From Carboxydothermus islandicus (GTDB lineage Bacteria > Bacillota > Z-2901 > Carboxydothermales > Carboxydothermaceae), in NCBI RefSeq assembly GCF_001950325.1, contig NZ_BDJL01000132.1, positions 62,001 through 126,000 on the forward strand: a stretch of DNA of 64,000 nucleotides, in the 5' to 3' direction. Every line of letters begins with the position of its first letter. Positions within the stretch are counted from its first letter, which is position 1. Made by a program: the position numbers and the translations under genes. Under the pieces are notes generated by a model. The model saw only the letters and a list, made by a program, of their open reading frames with translations, did no database searches and was not told the DNA's origin. Shown here one piece after another: positions 34,586 through 44,012 of the stretch.

Positions 34586-36637
34586 GTGGCTACCGTTTCT
34601 AAAGGTAACACCTTCTTAAAAAATAATTACGATTTAATCGTGGCGGGGTTTGTTATTTTAACTTTGGTTTTAATCATTATTCCGTTGCCCCCCTTTATGC
34701 TGGATATTTTACTGGTATTTAGCATAACCTTTTCCCTGGTGATTTTACTTATTACCCTGTTTACCACCGAGCCGCTGCAATTTTCGATATTTCCTACTCT
34801 TCTGCTGGTAATGACTTTATACCGTTTGGCTTTAAACATTTCGTCCACCCGGCTTATTTTAAGTCAGGCTTCGGCCGGACAGGTAATTCAGGCCTTCGGT
34901 AGCTTTGTGGTGGGTGGCAGTTATGTTGTGGGTTTTGTGGTATTTTTAATCATCACGGTAATTCAGTTTGTCGTTATCACCAACGGTGCTGGCCGGGTAG
35001 CGGAAGTGGCAGCCCGGTTTACCCTGGATGCGATGCCTGGAAAACAAATGGCCATTGATGCTGAATTTAATGCCGGTCTAATTACCGAGCAGGAGGCCCG
35101 GCAAAAACGCCGCAAACTGCAGCGGGAAGCGGACTTTTTTGGAGCGATGGACGGTGCCAGCAAGTTTGTGCGCGGGGATGCCATTGCCGGGATTGTTATC
35201 CTTCTGATTAACATCTTGGGCGGGTTGCTCATTGGGGTTATCCAGTTGAAAATGCCTGTGCTGCAGGCGTTGCAAACTTATACCGTCCTTACCATCGGTG
35301 ATGGACTGGTTAGCCAGATACCGGCACTTTTAATTTCTACCGCTACCGGTATTCTGGTAACCAGGGCATCAGCCGACGAAAATTTTGGCCGGGAGTTTAC
35401 CAAACAGGTGGGCGCTTTTCCCAAGGTTTTAATTATGGCGGCAATCATAATCTTTCTGCTGGGATTGATTCCGGCCATGCCCAACCTGTTGTTTATTTCA
35501 CTGGCAGGTCTTTTAGGATACGGCGGGTACTTGGCGGTTCGTTACACCGGTCAGGTAAAAGATAAAGCCCAGCCGGTAGTAGAAGTACCCAAAAAGCGGG
35601 AGCCGGAAAATGTGTTAAATTACTTTAATATAGATCCCCTGGAAATTGAAATTGGTTACAATTTAATAACCTTAACCGATGAAACCCAGGGAGGAGATTT
35701 ACTTGGAAGACTGGCAGCGGTAAGGCGCCAGTTAGCTTTAGAACTTGGCCTGTACGTTCGGCCCATACGCATCCGGGATAATTTGCAGTTACCGCCCAAT
35801 CAGTACGTCTTTAAGTTGCGCGGGGCCGAAGCGGAAAAAGGCGAACTGCTGCCGGGATACGTCCTGGTTTTGGACCCCACCGGGGAAAAAACTCCGGAAC
35901 AGGGCATTCCCACCAGAGAACCGGCCTTTGGTCTGGAGGCCTGGTGGGTACGGGAAAGTCAAAAAGCAAATTTAGAGATAGAAGGATTTACCGTAATTGA
36001 ACCATCGGCGGTTTTGGTTACCCATCTTACGGAGTTCATTAAAAAGAATGCTGCGGAAATTTTGGGGCGCCAGGAAGTAAAAGAACTTTTAGAAACCCTC
36101 AGGCAAAACCAGCCGGCAGTCGTTGAGGAGGTATATCCGGAACTTTTAACCATCGGAGAAATTCAAAAGGTGCTGCAAAGCCTTTTAAAAGAAAATGTTT
36201 CCATTCGGGATTTAACCAGCATTTTAGAAGCTTTGGCCGATGCCGTCCGCCAGAACCGGGACCCTGACTTTTTAATCGAGCAGGTGCGACAAAAAATTCG
36301 CCGGCAAATCGTACGCCAGTATTTGCACGAGGGTAAGCTTTATGCCGTTACTTTAACCCCGCAGTGGGAACAGCAAATTGCCGAAAGTTTGCAACCAACA
36401 AGCCTGGGAATTTATCCTTTGCTGGATACTGCAAAAACCGAGCAGTTTATTGAAAAGGTAAAGCAAACCCTGACGGAAGTTACCCGGAGGGGATTGTACC
36501 CGGTAATCATTACTTCCAGCCGGGTGCGCTTACCCCTGCGAAGGCTACTTGACCGTTTTTATCCGCAGGCGATTTTGCTGGGGATTAATGAAATTCCTCC
36601 GGATATTGAGGTAGAAATTTTAGGGACGGTGAATTAG
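34586..36637 (+). CDS. flhA: Flagellar export apparatus protein FlhA
   Basis: A protein of 683 residues, starting at GTG after GGTGAG. The N-terminal half has about eight membrane helices with the conserved FIPTLLLVMTLYRLALN-type segment (here FSIFPTLLLV) and the FHIPEP-like loop around GRVAEVAARFTLDAMPGKQMAIDAE. The C-terminal half is the cytoplasmic ring that docks chaperones. It drives export with the proton motive force. Confidence 0.96.
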   Translation: MATVSKGNTFLKNNYDLIVAGFVILTLVLIIIPLPPFMLDILLVFSITFSLVILLITLFTTEPLQFSIFPTLLLVMTLYRLALNISSTRLILSQASAGQVIQAFGSFVVGGSYVVGFVVFLIITVIQFVVITNGAGRVAEVAARFTLDAMPGKQMAIDAEFNAGLITEQEARQKRRKLQREADFFGAMDGASKFVRGDAIAGIVILLINILGGLLIGVIQLKMPVLQALQTYTVLTIGDGLVSQIPALLISTATGILVTRASADENFGREFTKQVGAFPKVLIMAAIIIFLLGLIPAMPNLLFISLAGLLGYGGYLAVRYTGQVKDKAQPVVEVPKKREPENVLNYFNIDPLEIEIGYNLITLTDETQGGDLLGRLAAVRRQLALELGLYVRPIRIRDNLQLPPNQYVFKLRGAEAEKGELLPGYVLVLDPTGEKTPEQGIPTREPAFGLEAWWVRESQKANLEIEGFTVIEPSAVLVTHLTEFIKKNAAEILGRQEVKELLETLRQNQPAVVEEVYPELLTIGEIQKVLQSLLKENVSIRDLTSILEALADAVRQNRDPDFLIEQVRQKIRRQIVRQYLHEGKLYAVTLTPQWEQQIAESLQPTSLGIYPLLDTAKTEQFIEKVKQTLTEVTRRGLYPVIITSSRVRLPLRRLLDRFYPQAILLGINEIPPDIEVEILGTVN

Positions 36638-36639
36638 CG

Positions 36640-37692
36640 GTGAAGATCAAAAAATATACCGCCAGGGATATGGCGGAAGCCCTCCAGATGATCAAATTTG
36701 ATTTAGGCCCGGAAGCAATGATTTTGGAGAGCCGAAAAGTTCGGCAGCCCGGTATTCTCGGGTTTTTCAAACCGCCCGTTTTGGAGGTGTTGGCGGCGGT
36801 TGATGAAGAGGCAAAACCCCGAAAAGAGGCGGTTAAAGAAACTTTTGAAGTCAAAAAAGATTTGGCAGAATTAAAATTAATGGTTAAGGATTTAGCGCGG
36901 GTTACCGGGACCGAAACGGGTAATTTTGCCCGCTGGCGGGAACGCCTTTTGAAGCTTGAACTGGCGCCGGATATTGTGGAGCAGATTTTGCTGGAACTGC
37001 AGGATTTTTTGGAAGAAATGGCACCCGAGGAAACCCACGGAGTGGAGCGGGTAAAAGAGTATTTAATAAATTTAATTAAACCCTATTACGATAACATCCA
37101 TGATTTTCCTTTAAAAGCATTAATCGGTCCGACCGGTGTGGGAAAAACGACAACCCTGGCCAAGATTGCCGGACGTTTGGCAATTCATGAAGAAAAACCG
37201 ATACGGTTTATTACCCTGGATACCTTTCGTGTGGGGGCGGTCGAGCAGCTCAAGATTTACGGCAAATACCTCGGTACAACGGTAAAAGTTGCCGGCTCAC
37301 CGATGGAGCTTTGGCGGGCGGTGCAAAAGCAAAATGAGGGAGAAACTATTTTTATTGACACCGCTGGCCGGCCATCCAAAAAGCAAAACCAAATTCAGGA
37401 ACTGGCCGGTTTTTTGGAAGCGGTTAAAAAGGAAAAAGATATTTATCTGGTGATAAGCGCTACCGTCAAACCCGAAGATGCGGAAAAAATTGCTAAAGAC
37501 TTTTCCCCTTGCGGCTTTAATAAATTTATCGTAACCAAAATAGATGAAACCGATAAGTTTGGAGTATTAATAAACCTAATCGTTAAATTTAAAAAGCCAA
37601 TCGTTTACCTGGGTGTAGGGCAAAATGTTCCCGATGACTTAATATCTGCTACCCCGGAAATTATCGTTGAGCAGGTGTGGAAGGGGTGGTAG
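36640..37692 (+). CDS. flhF: Flagellar biosynthesis GTPase FlhF
   Basis: A protein of 350 residues with a GTG start. The N-terminal about 120 residues are basic and variable. An N domain follows, then the SRP-type GTPase G domain with P-loop LIGPTGVGKTTTLAKIAG near residue 163, and FIDTAGRPSKK and TKIDETDKFG later. FlhF sets flagellar number or placement with FlhG, encoded next. Confidence 0.95.
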   Translation: MKIKKYTARDMAEALQMIKFDLGPEAMILESRKVRQPGILGFFKPPVLEVLAAVDEEAKPRKEAVKETFEVKKDLAELKLMVKDLARVTGTETGNFARWRERLLKLELAPDIVEQILLELQDFLEEMAPEETHGVERVKEYLINLIKPYYDNIHDFPLKALIGPTGVGKTTTLAKIAGRLAIHEEKPIRFITLDTFRVGAVEQLKIYGKYLGTTVKVAGSPMELWRAVQKQNEGETIFIDTAGRPSKKQNQIQELAGFLEAVKKEKDIYLVISATVKPEDAEKIAKDFSPCGFNKFIVTKIDETDKFGVLINLIVKFKKPIVYLGVGQNVPDDLISATPEIIVEQVWKGW

Positions 37693-37695
37693 AAG

Positions 37696-38562
37696 ATGTA
37701 CCGGCAGGCGGTGGGTTTAATTAAAGGAAATAAAGGGGAAGCAAAAGATAATGTTACTCTGCAGCGGATAATTGCGGTAACCAGCGGTAAAGGCGGAGTG
37801 GGCAAGTCGAATTTCACGGCGAATTTAGCGTTAGCGCTGGCCGATTTACAGAAAAAAATTTTAATTTTGGATGCGGATTTAGGCCTGGCCAATGTGGAGC
37901 TCCTTTTTGGTGTTATTCCCCGCTGTACCCTTTTAGATTATTTAAACAGCGAAAAAAATATTGAGGATTTAATCACGCCATTACAAAATAATGTCGATTT
38001 AATTTCCGGCGGTGCCGGACTTTTAGAACTGGCTTCGTTAAATGTAAAACAAAGGAAAAAAATTATCCAGTTAATTGAAAATCTTCCCCAAAATTATGAT
38101 ATAATCTTAATTGATACCGGTGCCGGGATCCACAAGGAAGTAATGAGCTTTGTGGCGGCAGCCCGGGAAGTAGTGCTAATTATTACTCCGGAGCCTACGT
38201 CTATAACCGATGCCTATACAATGCTCAAAATGTTAGCCCGGTACAAGCTCAGGCAAAAAATCTACCTGGTGGTAAACCGCGTACGGGATGAAAAAGAGGG
38301 GGAAAAAATTGCCGAACGCATTACTCTTGCCGCCAATAAATTTCTCAACCTTAATATTGAAAAATTGGGGTACCTTTTGGAAGACCGCTCCCTTTCCGAA
38401 GCGGTAAGGCAGATGAAGCCGTTTTATTTGCAATTTCCCAATAGTTTGGTCACCAGAAACTTGAAAAAAATTGCCCTAAAGCTTACTTCTGATAAATTAG
38501 TCGAACAAAAAACCGACGGTTTTGCCGGATTTTTCACCAAGCTTTTAAGAATTTTTGGATAG
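37696..38562 (+). CDS. flhG: MinD-like ATPase FlhG
   Basis: A protein of 288 residues. The deviant Walker A motif is TSGKGGVGKSNFTANLALAL at about residue 30. ILDADLGLANVELLFG and LIDTGAGIH follow. FlhG (YlxH) stimulates FlhF GTPase and controls flagellar pattern. The C-terminal 30 residues look amphipathic, suited to membrane binding. Confidence 0.94.
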   Translation: MYRQAVGLIKGNKGEAKDNVTLQRIIAVTSGKGGVGKSNFTANLALALADLQKKILILDADLGLANVELLFGVIPRCTLLDYLNSEKNIEDLITPLQNNVDLISGGAGLLELASLNVKQRKKIIQLIENLPQNYDIILIDTGAGIHKEVMSFVAAAREVVLIITPEPTSITDAYTMLKMLARYKLRQKIYLVVNRVRDEKEGEKIAERITLAANKFLNLNIEKLGYLLEDRSLSEAVRQMKPFYLQFPNSLVTRNLKKIALKLTSDKLVEQKTDGFAGFFTKLLRIFG

Positions 38563-38568
38563 GTGATT

Positions 38569-39216
38569 ATGTTGCAGGAATTTTTAAAAGTTGAGCTTTA
38601 TCCCAACCCGGCGGTAAAAAAAAGCTTTCCGGCGCAGGTTCAGGAGGTTAAAGAAAAAACCTTTCTAATTCTTGGACCTTTTGACCGGGGTACTTTGCTT
38701 TTCCTGTATCCTGCCCAGGAAGTTTTAATTGAATACGTTGATGAAGGGTGCCGTTATCAATTTTCTACCCGGGTCGTACGCCGGGTGCAAAAGCCTTTTT
38801 TCGGTTACGAGTTACTGCTTCCGGCTCCCGAAGAGATACAAAGGATTCAGTTGCGCCGCTTTGTGCGGGTGAAAAAAATTTTAGATGTTTTTTATGCTCA
38901 GATTAAAAAGGATGAAGATTTAAACTGGAAAAAGGGGAAAGCGGTAGACATAAGCATCGGAGGAATCAAGCTGGCAACTAACGAGCCCTTGCCCTTGGAT
39001 GCCCGTTTAAAGATTCAATTTTACATAGAATTGAAAGGAAAGGCTGTAGAATTTTTACTGGATGGTTTGATCAAACGGGAAGAGAAAAAAGAAAACCAGA
39101 TGTATCATTACGGAATTGAATTTTTAAACATCAGCAGACAGGAGCAGGATACACTTTTTGCGTATTTGTTCCAGGAAATGCAGAAGTCGCGAAGGATGTT
39201 GGCCGATGGGAAGTGA
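38569..39216 (+). CDS. PilZ domain protein, YcgR-like flagellar brake
   Basis: About 215 residues. A YcgR-N-like beta domain is followed by a PilZ domain with RRFVRVK (residues about 100-106) and DISIGGIKL about 35 residues on, the two c-di-GMP binding motifs. Such proteins slow the motor when c-di-GMP rises. ATG 38569 follows GGATAGGTGA; a GTG at 38563 overlaps that site. It sits between flhG and sigD. Bacillus ypfA (dgrA) is the nearest known counterpart, but elsewhere in that genome. Confidence 0.88.
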   Translation: MLQEFLKVELYPNPAVKKSFPAQVQEVKEKTFLILGPFDRGTLLFLYPAQEVLIEYVDEGCRYQFSTRVVRRVQKPFFGYELLLPAPEEIQRIQLRRFVRVKKILDVFYAQIKKDEDLNWKKGKAVDISIGGIKLATNEPLPLDARLKIQFYIELKGKAVEFLLDGLIKREEKKENQMYHYGIEFLNISRQEQDTLFAYLFQEMQKSRRMLADGK

Positions 39217-39970
39217 GAGCTTGGATGTGGACGGGTTGTGGAGGGAATATCGGCAAAGTAAATCGCTGCAAGTGAGAAACGAGTTGCTGGAATATTACCT
39301 GCCTTTGGTCCGCAAGGTTTCCGCGGCCATGAGTTTAAAACTTCCCGCCCACCTTTCCCGGGAGGATATCGAGGGCTACGGCATTATCGGGTTGATTGAA
39401 GCGGTGGAAACGTTTGATCAGAGCCGCGGTGTGAAGTTTGAATCGTACGCCTCTCTTAAGATTAGGGCGGCAATCATTGATGAGCTGCGCAAGCAAAACT
39501 TCCTACCCCGTTCGGTGTGGGATAAAATAAAAAAAGTAACAATTAGCGAAGAAATGCTGTTAAATGCCCTGGGGGAAGAGGTGCCGGTAGAGAAAGTAGC
39601 GGAGCAGCTGGGAGTAAGCGTCAGCGATGTTTTAAAGATAAAGACCTTAATTGCTTTAAAAAATCACCTTTCCTTGGATGAGATTATCGACCCCGAAGGT
39701 ACGGTTGACCGTATTGCCGGATTGGCGGATGATGAAAAATATTCGCCGGAAAACAAATTTTTACAAAGGGTTGAGATAGAGGAATTGCGTGAAGCGCTAA
39801 AGAGGCTTAGTGATCGGGAACGGTTAATTTTACAGTTATTTTATGTAGAAGAGTTATCGCTTAAGGAAATTGCCGCAGTGCTGGACATCTCCATTTCCCG
39901 GGTTTCCCAGATAGCTTCCAAGGCTTTAGGGAAATTACGGAAATTGTTAAATGAAGGGGTTGGAGTTTAA
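39206..39970 (+). CDS. sigD: RNA polymerase sigma-D (sigma-28, FliA)
   Basis: About 254 residues. Region 2 contains LSREDIEGYGIIGLIEAVETFDQ and FESYASLKIRAAIIDELRKQNFLPRSV. Region 4 contains LSLKEIAAVLDISISRVSQIASKALGKLR. It directs late flagellar transcription at the flgM and flagellin promoters in this window. ATG 39206 overlaps the PilZ gene end. Upstream in-frame codons lie within that gene. Confidence 0.95.
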   Translation: MGSESLDVDGLWREYRQSKSLQVRNELLEYYLPLVRKVSAAMSLKLPAHLSREDIEGYGIIGLIEAVETFDQSRGVKFESYASLKIRAAIIDELRKQNFLPRSVWDKIKKVTISEEMLLNALGEEVPVEKVAEQLGVSVSDVLKIKTLIALKNHLSLDEIIDPEGTVDRIAGLADDEKYSPENKFLQRVEIEELREALKRLSDRERLILQLFYVEELSLKEIAAVLDISISRVSQIASKALGKLRKLLNEGVGV

Positions 39971-40704
39971 TGTTAAGGGGCATTTATATTTCCGCTACTG
40001 GCCTGAAAGCAGGGCTTAAACAGTTGGATACCATTGCCAACAACATAGCCAACATCAATACCGTTGGTTACCGGGCCGATATAACGGTCAATTCCGGTTT
40101 TGAGGAAAAGATACTTAATTATGCGGGTAAAGAGGTGGGGATGTTAGAGTACGGGGTTAATTCCGATATAAATTATTTGGACCTGTCGTCCGGGAAGTTT
40201 GTCCCTACCGGGCGAAATTTAGATTTTGCCCTGGTGGGAAACGGTTTTTTTGTGGTTGAAACACCTGCTGGCTTGAGATATACCCGGGCCGGTGATTTTC
40301 AGGTAAATAGGGACGGTTATCTGTGTTTACCTAACGGCAGCAGAGTTTTGGGCGAAAAGGGACCGATTAAAATCGATAATGAAGAACTTTACGTGGAAAA
40401 AGACGGGCGGATTTACAATAAAGAACGCTCGCGGTATATTGACCGGTTGCGGGTTGTTGAGCCGGTGGATCCTGTGGGTTTGGAAAAAGTCGGAGGGAAT
40501 TTTTTTGTAACCGCGGCCAACAACTTACGTCCGGGTAATGCTTTGGTGTTGCAGGGCTATTTAGAGCAAAGCAATGTTGACCCCAATCGCGAATATCCAG
40601 CGTTGTTAGAAAGTTTAAGGTATCTTCAAAGCAATGCCCGGGGGCTTAAAGTACAGGATGAGCTGCTAAGCAAGGCGGTAAATGATTTAGGAAAAGTACG
40701 GTAG
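39970..40704 (+). CDS. flgG: Flagellar rod protein of the FlgF/FlgG family
   Basis: A protein of 244 residues. The ends are typical of rod proteins: QLDTIANNIANINTVGYRAD near residue 18 and LEQSNVDPNREYPALLESLRYLQSNARGL near the C-terminus. The middle has GRNLDFALVGNGFFVVETPAG. Only one such gene is present in this stretch, so it could serve as FlgF or FlgG; the second may lie elsewhere. Its ATG overlaps the sigD stop by one base. Confidence 0.85.
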   Translation: MLRGIYISATGLKAGLKQLDTIANNIANINTVGYRADITVNSGFEEKILNYAGKEVGMLEYGVNSDINYLDLSSGKFVPTGRNLDFALVGNGFFVVETPAGLRYTRAGDFQVNRDGYLCLPNGSRVLGEKGPIKIDNEELYVEKDGRIYNKERSRYIDRLRVVEPVDPVGLEKVGGNFFVTAANNLRPGNALVLQGYLEQSNVDPNREYPALLESLRYLQSNARGLKVQDELLSKAVNDLGKVR

Positions 40705-40718
40705 GTTAAGAGAGAAAA

Positions 40719-41198
40719 ATGGAACTTCAGGTGGGAATTGCCGATTACAAGCTTGGCAGCAGTCCTGTCAAAATTGTTACTTACGGTTTGGGGTCCTGTG
40801 TTGGGGTAAGTTTTTACGAACCGCGGTTAAAGTTGGGTGCCCTGTTACATATCATGCTTCCCGATAGTACCCAGTTTAGCGGGCAGCTTAAACCGGAAAA
40901 ATTTGCCGATACCGGCATCCCTCTGGTGGTCAGGGAGTTAGAAAAGCAGGGGGCGAGAAAAAGTTCATTAGAGGTTAAAATGGTAGGCGGAGCCCAGATG
41001 TTTTCGGGTCCCGGGGCACAGACGGTCATGAATATTGGCGAGAGAAACATCGCCATGTGCCGGAAGGTAATAGCCCAGATGGGTCTAAAGTTGGTGGCGG
41101 AGGATGTTGGTGGGAATAAGGGTAGGACGATGATCTTAGATACCGCTACCGGCAACGTTACGGTAAAAATAATTGGCAACATAGTAAAGGTGATATGA
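40719..41198 (+). CDS. cheD: Receptor glutamine deamidase CheD
   Basis: A protein of 159 residues. The catalytic cysteine lies in [14 protein letters not shown] and the histidine in LLHIMLPDS, as in the CheD family. CheD deamidates receptor glutamines and binds CheC to boost CheY-P hydrolysis; cheC is two genes downstream. It overlaps cheR by four bases. Confidence 0.95.
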   Translation: MELQVGIADYKLGSSPVKIVTYGLGSCVGVSFYEPRLKLGALLHIMLPDSTQFSGQLKPEKFADTGIPLVVRELEKQGARKSSLEVKMVGGAQMFSGPGAQTVMNIGERNIAMCRKVIAQMGLKLVAEDVGGNKGRTMILDTATGNVTVKIIGNIVKVI

Positions 41199-41962
41199 TG
41201 AACTTTGCCGAATTTAAAGCAGAAGTTTATAAGAAATACGGACTTGATTTAAACCAGTACAAAGAAAATCAGGTACAAAGGCGGCTAAATCTTTTTTTGG
41301 AAAAATCGGGATTGAAGGATTTCGGTAACCTTCTTTTAGCAATGGAAAAAGATCCCAAAATGTTTGAAAAATTCATCGATACGCTGACCATTAACGTTAC
41401 CGAATTTTTTCGCGATCCCAAGATTTTCTTCAAGCTGTACGAAAAATACCTGCCCGAATTCAAAGGAAAAGGGAATTTAAAGATTTGGAGTGCCGGTTGC
41501 TCGACGGGGGCTGAACCGTACTCGGTGGTCATTTTCCTGGAAGAACTGGGATTTAAGAATTATCATTTGGAGGCGTCGGATTTAGACGAAAATATTTTAA
41601 AAGCCGCCCGGGAGGGCAAATTTGGAGCAGAGGCCCTGAAAAATGTTCCCAGGGAATGGATAACCAAATATTTTGACCAAAAAGGGGAGGTTTACCAGGT
41701 AAAAGCGGCTTTGAGGCAAAAAATTAACTTTAAAAGACAAAATCTTTTAAAAGATAGTTTTGATAAAGGCTACCATTTAATTTTGTGCCGCAATGTCATT
41801 ATTTATTTTACCAAAGAAGCCCAGGATGGTCTGTACCGCAAGTTTTCCGAAAGTCTTTTACCTGAGGGCATTTTATTTATAGGAGGAAGCGAAGTAATCT
41901 TCAATCCCGAAAAGTATCGATTAATCCGTTTGGAGCCCTGTTTTTACCGGCGCCTGGGGTGA
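41195..41962 (+). CDS. cheR: Chemotaxis methyltransferase CheR (first copy)
   Basis: A protein of 255 residues. A helical N-terminal domain has [16 protein letters not shown]. The Rossmann fold has the SAM-binding [15 protein letters not shown] motif near residue 96, then [10 protein letters not shown]. It methylates receptor glutamates. It lies between cheD and cheC in the large operon. A second CheR is encoded at 52517. Confidence 0.95.
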   Translation: MMNFAEFKAEVYKKYGLDLNQYKENQVQRRLNLFLEKSGLKDFGNLLLAMEKDPKMFEKFIDTLTINVTEFFRDPKIFFKLYEKYLPEFKGKGNLKIWSAGCSTGAEPYSVVIFLEELGFKNYHLEASDLDENILKAAREGKFGAEALKNVPREWITKYFDQKGEVYQVKAALRQKINFKRQNLLKDSFDKGYHLILCRNVIIYFTKEAQDGLYRKFSESLLPEGILFIGGSEVIFNPEKYRLIRLEPCFYRRLG

Positions 41963-41981
41963 GAAAAAAGGGGGGTAGGAA

Positions 41982-42587
41982 GTGGCCGAGGCGAACGATT
42001 ATTTAAAAATGGATGCTCTCAAAGAAATAGGAAATATCGGTATAGCTAACGCCGCTACTGCTTTGGCCCAATTTCTGGCGCGCAGAATCGATATGGATGT
42101 GCCCGAGGCAGTGGTGATTGGTTTTGATGAAATTTTACAGCGTATCGGGAGTCCCGAAGAATTGGTGGCTTGCGTTTTTTTGGGTATAAAGGGGGATGCC
42201 CCCGGCACTATTCTTTTTATTTTTAATCAGGAAAGCACCAATAAATTGTTGAAGATAGTAATCGGTACCGAGACCACCGGTTACGAAATGGATGAATTTT
42301 CCGCATCGGCTTTAAAAGAAATCTGCAACATCCTGGCCGGCTCTTTTGCCCAGGCTATTGGAAGTTTAACGGGGTTAACCCTGTTGGCGGAGGTACCGCT
42401 TTTTAGCTATGACATGTTAGCGGCTACCCTTTCGACCGGGCTTATTGCTTCCGGGGCTTTTGACGATCAGGTTCTGGTGATTGACACCAATTTAATCGAA
42501 CAGGGGGAAAAGATTAAGGGACATTTTTTCTTTGTTCCTAAGCCCGGTTCACTTCAGAAGATTTTTGCGGCCTTAGGCCTTAGCTAA
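41982..42587 (+). CDS. cheC: CheY-P phosphatase CheC
   Basis: A protein of 201 residues with a GTG start after GGGGGGTAGG. Two active-site helices with the E-x2-N pattern are seen: LKEIGNIGIANAAT near residue 14 and LKEICNILAGSFA near 110. This double site marks CheC. It pairs with CheD in adaptation. Confidence 0.94.
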   Translation: MAEANDYLKMDALKEIGNIGIANAATALAQFLARRIDMDVPEAVVIGFDEILQRIGSPEELVACVFLGIKGDAPGTILFIFNQESTNKLLKIVIGTETTGYEMDEFSASALKEICNILAGSFAQAIGSLTGLTLLAEVPLFSYDMLAATLSTGLIASGAFDDQVLVIDTNLIEQGEKIKGHFFFVPKPGSLQKIFAALGLS

Positions 42588-42618
42588 ATTTTCAAAACTC
42601 ATACAGGAGGGAAATGAA

Positions 42619-42984
42619 TTGTCGGCGCGAGTATTAATTGTGGATGATGCAGCTTTTATGCGGATGATGATTAAAAATATTTTAGTAAAAAACGGTTATG
42701 AAGTTGTGGGGGAAGCGGAAAACGGTGCCCAGGCGGTGGAAATGTATAAGGAACTCAAACCGGATATCGTAACGATGGATATTACCATGCCGGAGATGGA
42801 CGGAATTCAAGCGGTGCGCGAAATAAAGAAAATTGATCCCAATGCTAAAATTATTATGTGCAGTGCCATGGGGCAGCAAGCGCTGGTAATGGAAGCGATT
42901 CAGGCGGGAGCTATCGATTTTATTGTAAAGCCTTTCCAGCAGGACAGGATTTTACAAGCCTTTGAGAAAACTTTGAAGAGGTAA
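42619..42984 (+). CDS. cheY: Chemotaxis response regulator CheY
   Basis: A single receiver domain of 121 residues with a TTG start after AGGAGGGAA. D9-D10 form the acid pocket, D54 (TMDITMP) is the phospho-acceptor and K104 lies in VKPF. It carries the signal from CheA to the switch proteins FliM and FliY encoded next. Confidence 0.95.
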   Translation: MSARVLIVDDAAFMRMMIKNILVKNGYEVVGEAENGAQAVEMYKELKPDIVTMDITMPEMDGIQAVREIKKIDPNAKIIMCSAMGQQALVMEAIQAGAIDFIVKPFQQDRILQAFEKTLKR

Positions 42985-43004
42985 TGGGGAAAGGCGGGAT
43001 ATAG

Positions 43005-44012
43005 TTGCCGGAGCTTGGTGATAGTAAAGAGGTCTTATCTCAAGAAGAAATAGACAGGCTATTGGCAGCTCTTGCTTCGGGAAATATTGAAGAAGTTACC
43101 GAGAAGAAAAAAGAAGAAGTACGCTACCGCAAATACGATTTTCGTCGTCCCAACAAATTTTCCAAGGAAAACCTGCGCACGCTTCATTTAATTCACGATA
43201 ATTATGCCCGGTTAATTTCGAACTTTTTGACCGGCTATTTGCGGACTAATATTTCTGTAAAAGTAGCTTCGGTAGACCAGGCAACCTATGAAGATTTTTT
43301 GGTTTCGGTCCCAACCCCTACCCTGATAACAACCTTTAAGCTCCACCCCTTAAAAGGCAGCATGGTAATGGAGACCAATTTGCACTTTATTTTTCCAATA
43401 ATCAGCCTGTTATTCGGGGGAAGCGGCGACATGCCCCCGGATGTACGGGAACTTACCGATATCGAGCTGGCGGTGATTAAAAAGCTAAACTACCGGCTTT
43501 TGGAAAACCTGGCCCAGGCCTGGGCGGAAATTATCAAGGTCGAGCCGGAGATCGAGGCTTTAGAAAATAACCCAAGGTTACATCAGGTACTTTCCCCCAA
43601 TGAAATTGTCGCGATAGTTACGTTTACTACAGAAATTTTAGGGAACAATGGTTTAATTAATCTTTGCCTTCCTTTTGAAGTTTTGGATCCTTTACTGGCA
43701 AAGCTTTCGGCCAGCTACTGGTTTTCCCATGCCACTGCCGCCGACCGGGAAGGTTTTGCCCGGCACATGGAAGGTTTTTTAGCGGAAAGTGAGCTGGAAG
43801 TATCTGCTCTTTTAGGAGGGACCGAACTGCGGGTGCGGGAATTTTTGAAAATTGAGGTGGGGGATATAGTGGTTTTGAACCGGAAGGTTGACGAAGAATT
43901 GGAACTTTTTGTCGAAGACCAGAAGCTATTTAAGGCACAACCAGGACGTGTAGGGGAAAAGCTTTGTTGCCAGATAACTGGGATTACAGAGAGGGATGAA
44001 GCCGATGGATAA
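43005..44012 (+). CDS. fliM: Flagellar motor switch protein FliM
   Basis: A protein of 335 residues, TTG start. The N-terminal CheY-binding peptide is LSQEEIDRLLAAL. A CheC-like middle domain follows, and a C-terminal SPOA domain includes FLKIEVGDIVVLNRKV. FliM forms the C-ring wall and takes CheY-P. It overlaps fliY by eight bases. Confidence 0.95.
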   Translation: MPELGDSKEVLSQEEIDRLLAALASGNIEEVTEKKKEEVRYRKYDFRRPNKFSKENLRTLHLIHDNYARLISNFLTGYLRTNISVKVASVDQATYEDFLVSVPTPTLITTFKLHPLKGSMVMETNLHFIFPIISLLFGGSGDMPPDVRELTDIELAVIKKLNYRLLENLAQAWAEIIKVEPEIEALENNPRLHQVLSPNEIVAIVTFTTEILGNNGLINLCLPFEVLDPLLAKLSASYWFSHATAADREGFARHMEGFLAESELEVSALLGGTELRVREFLKIEVGDIVVLNRKVDEELELFVEDQKLFKAQPGRVGEKLCCQITGITERDEADG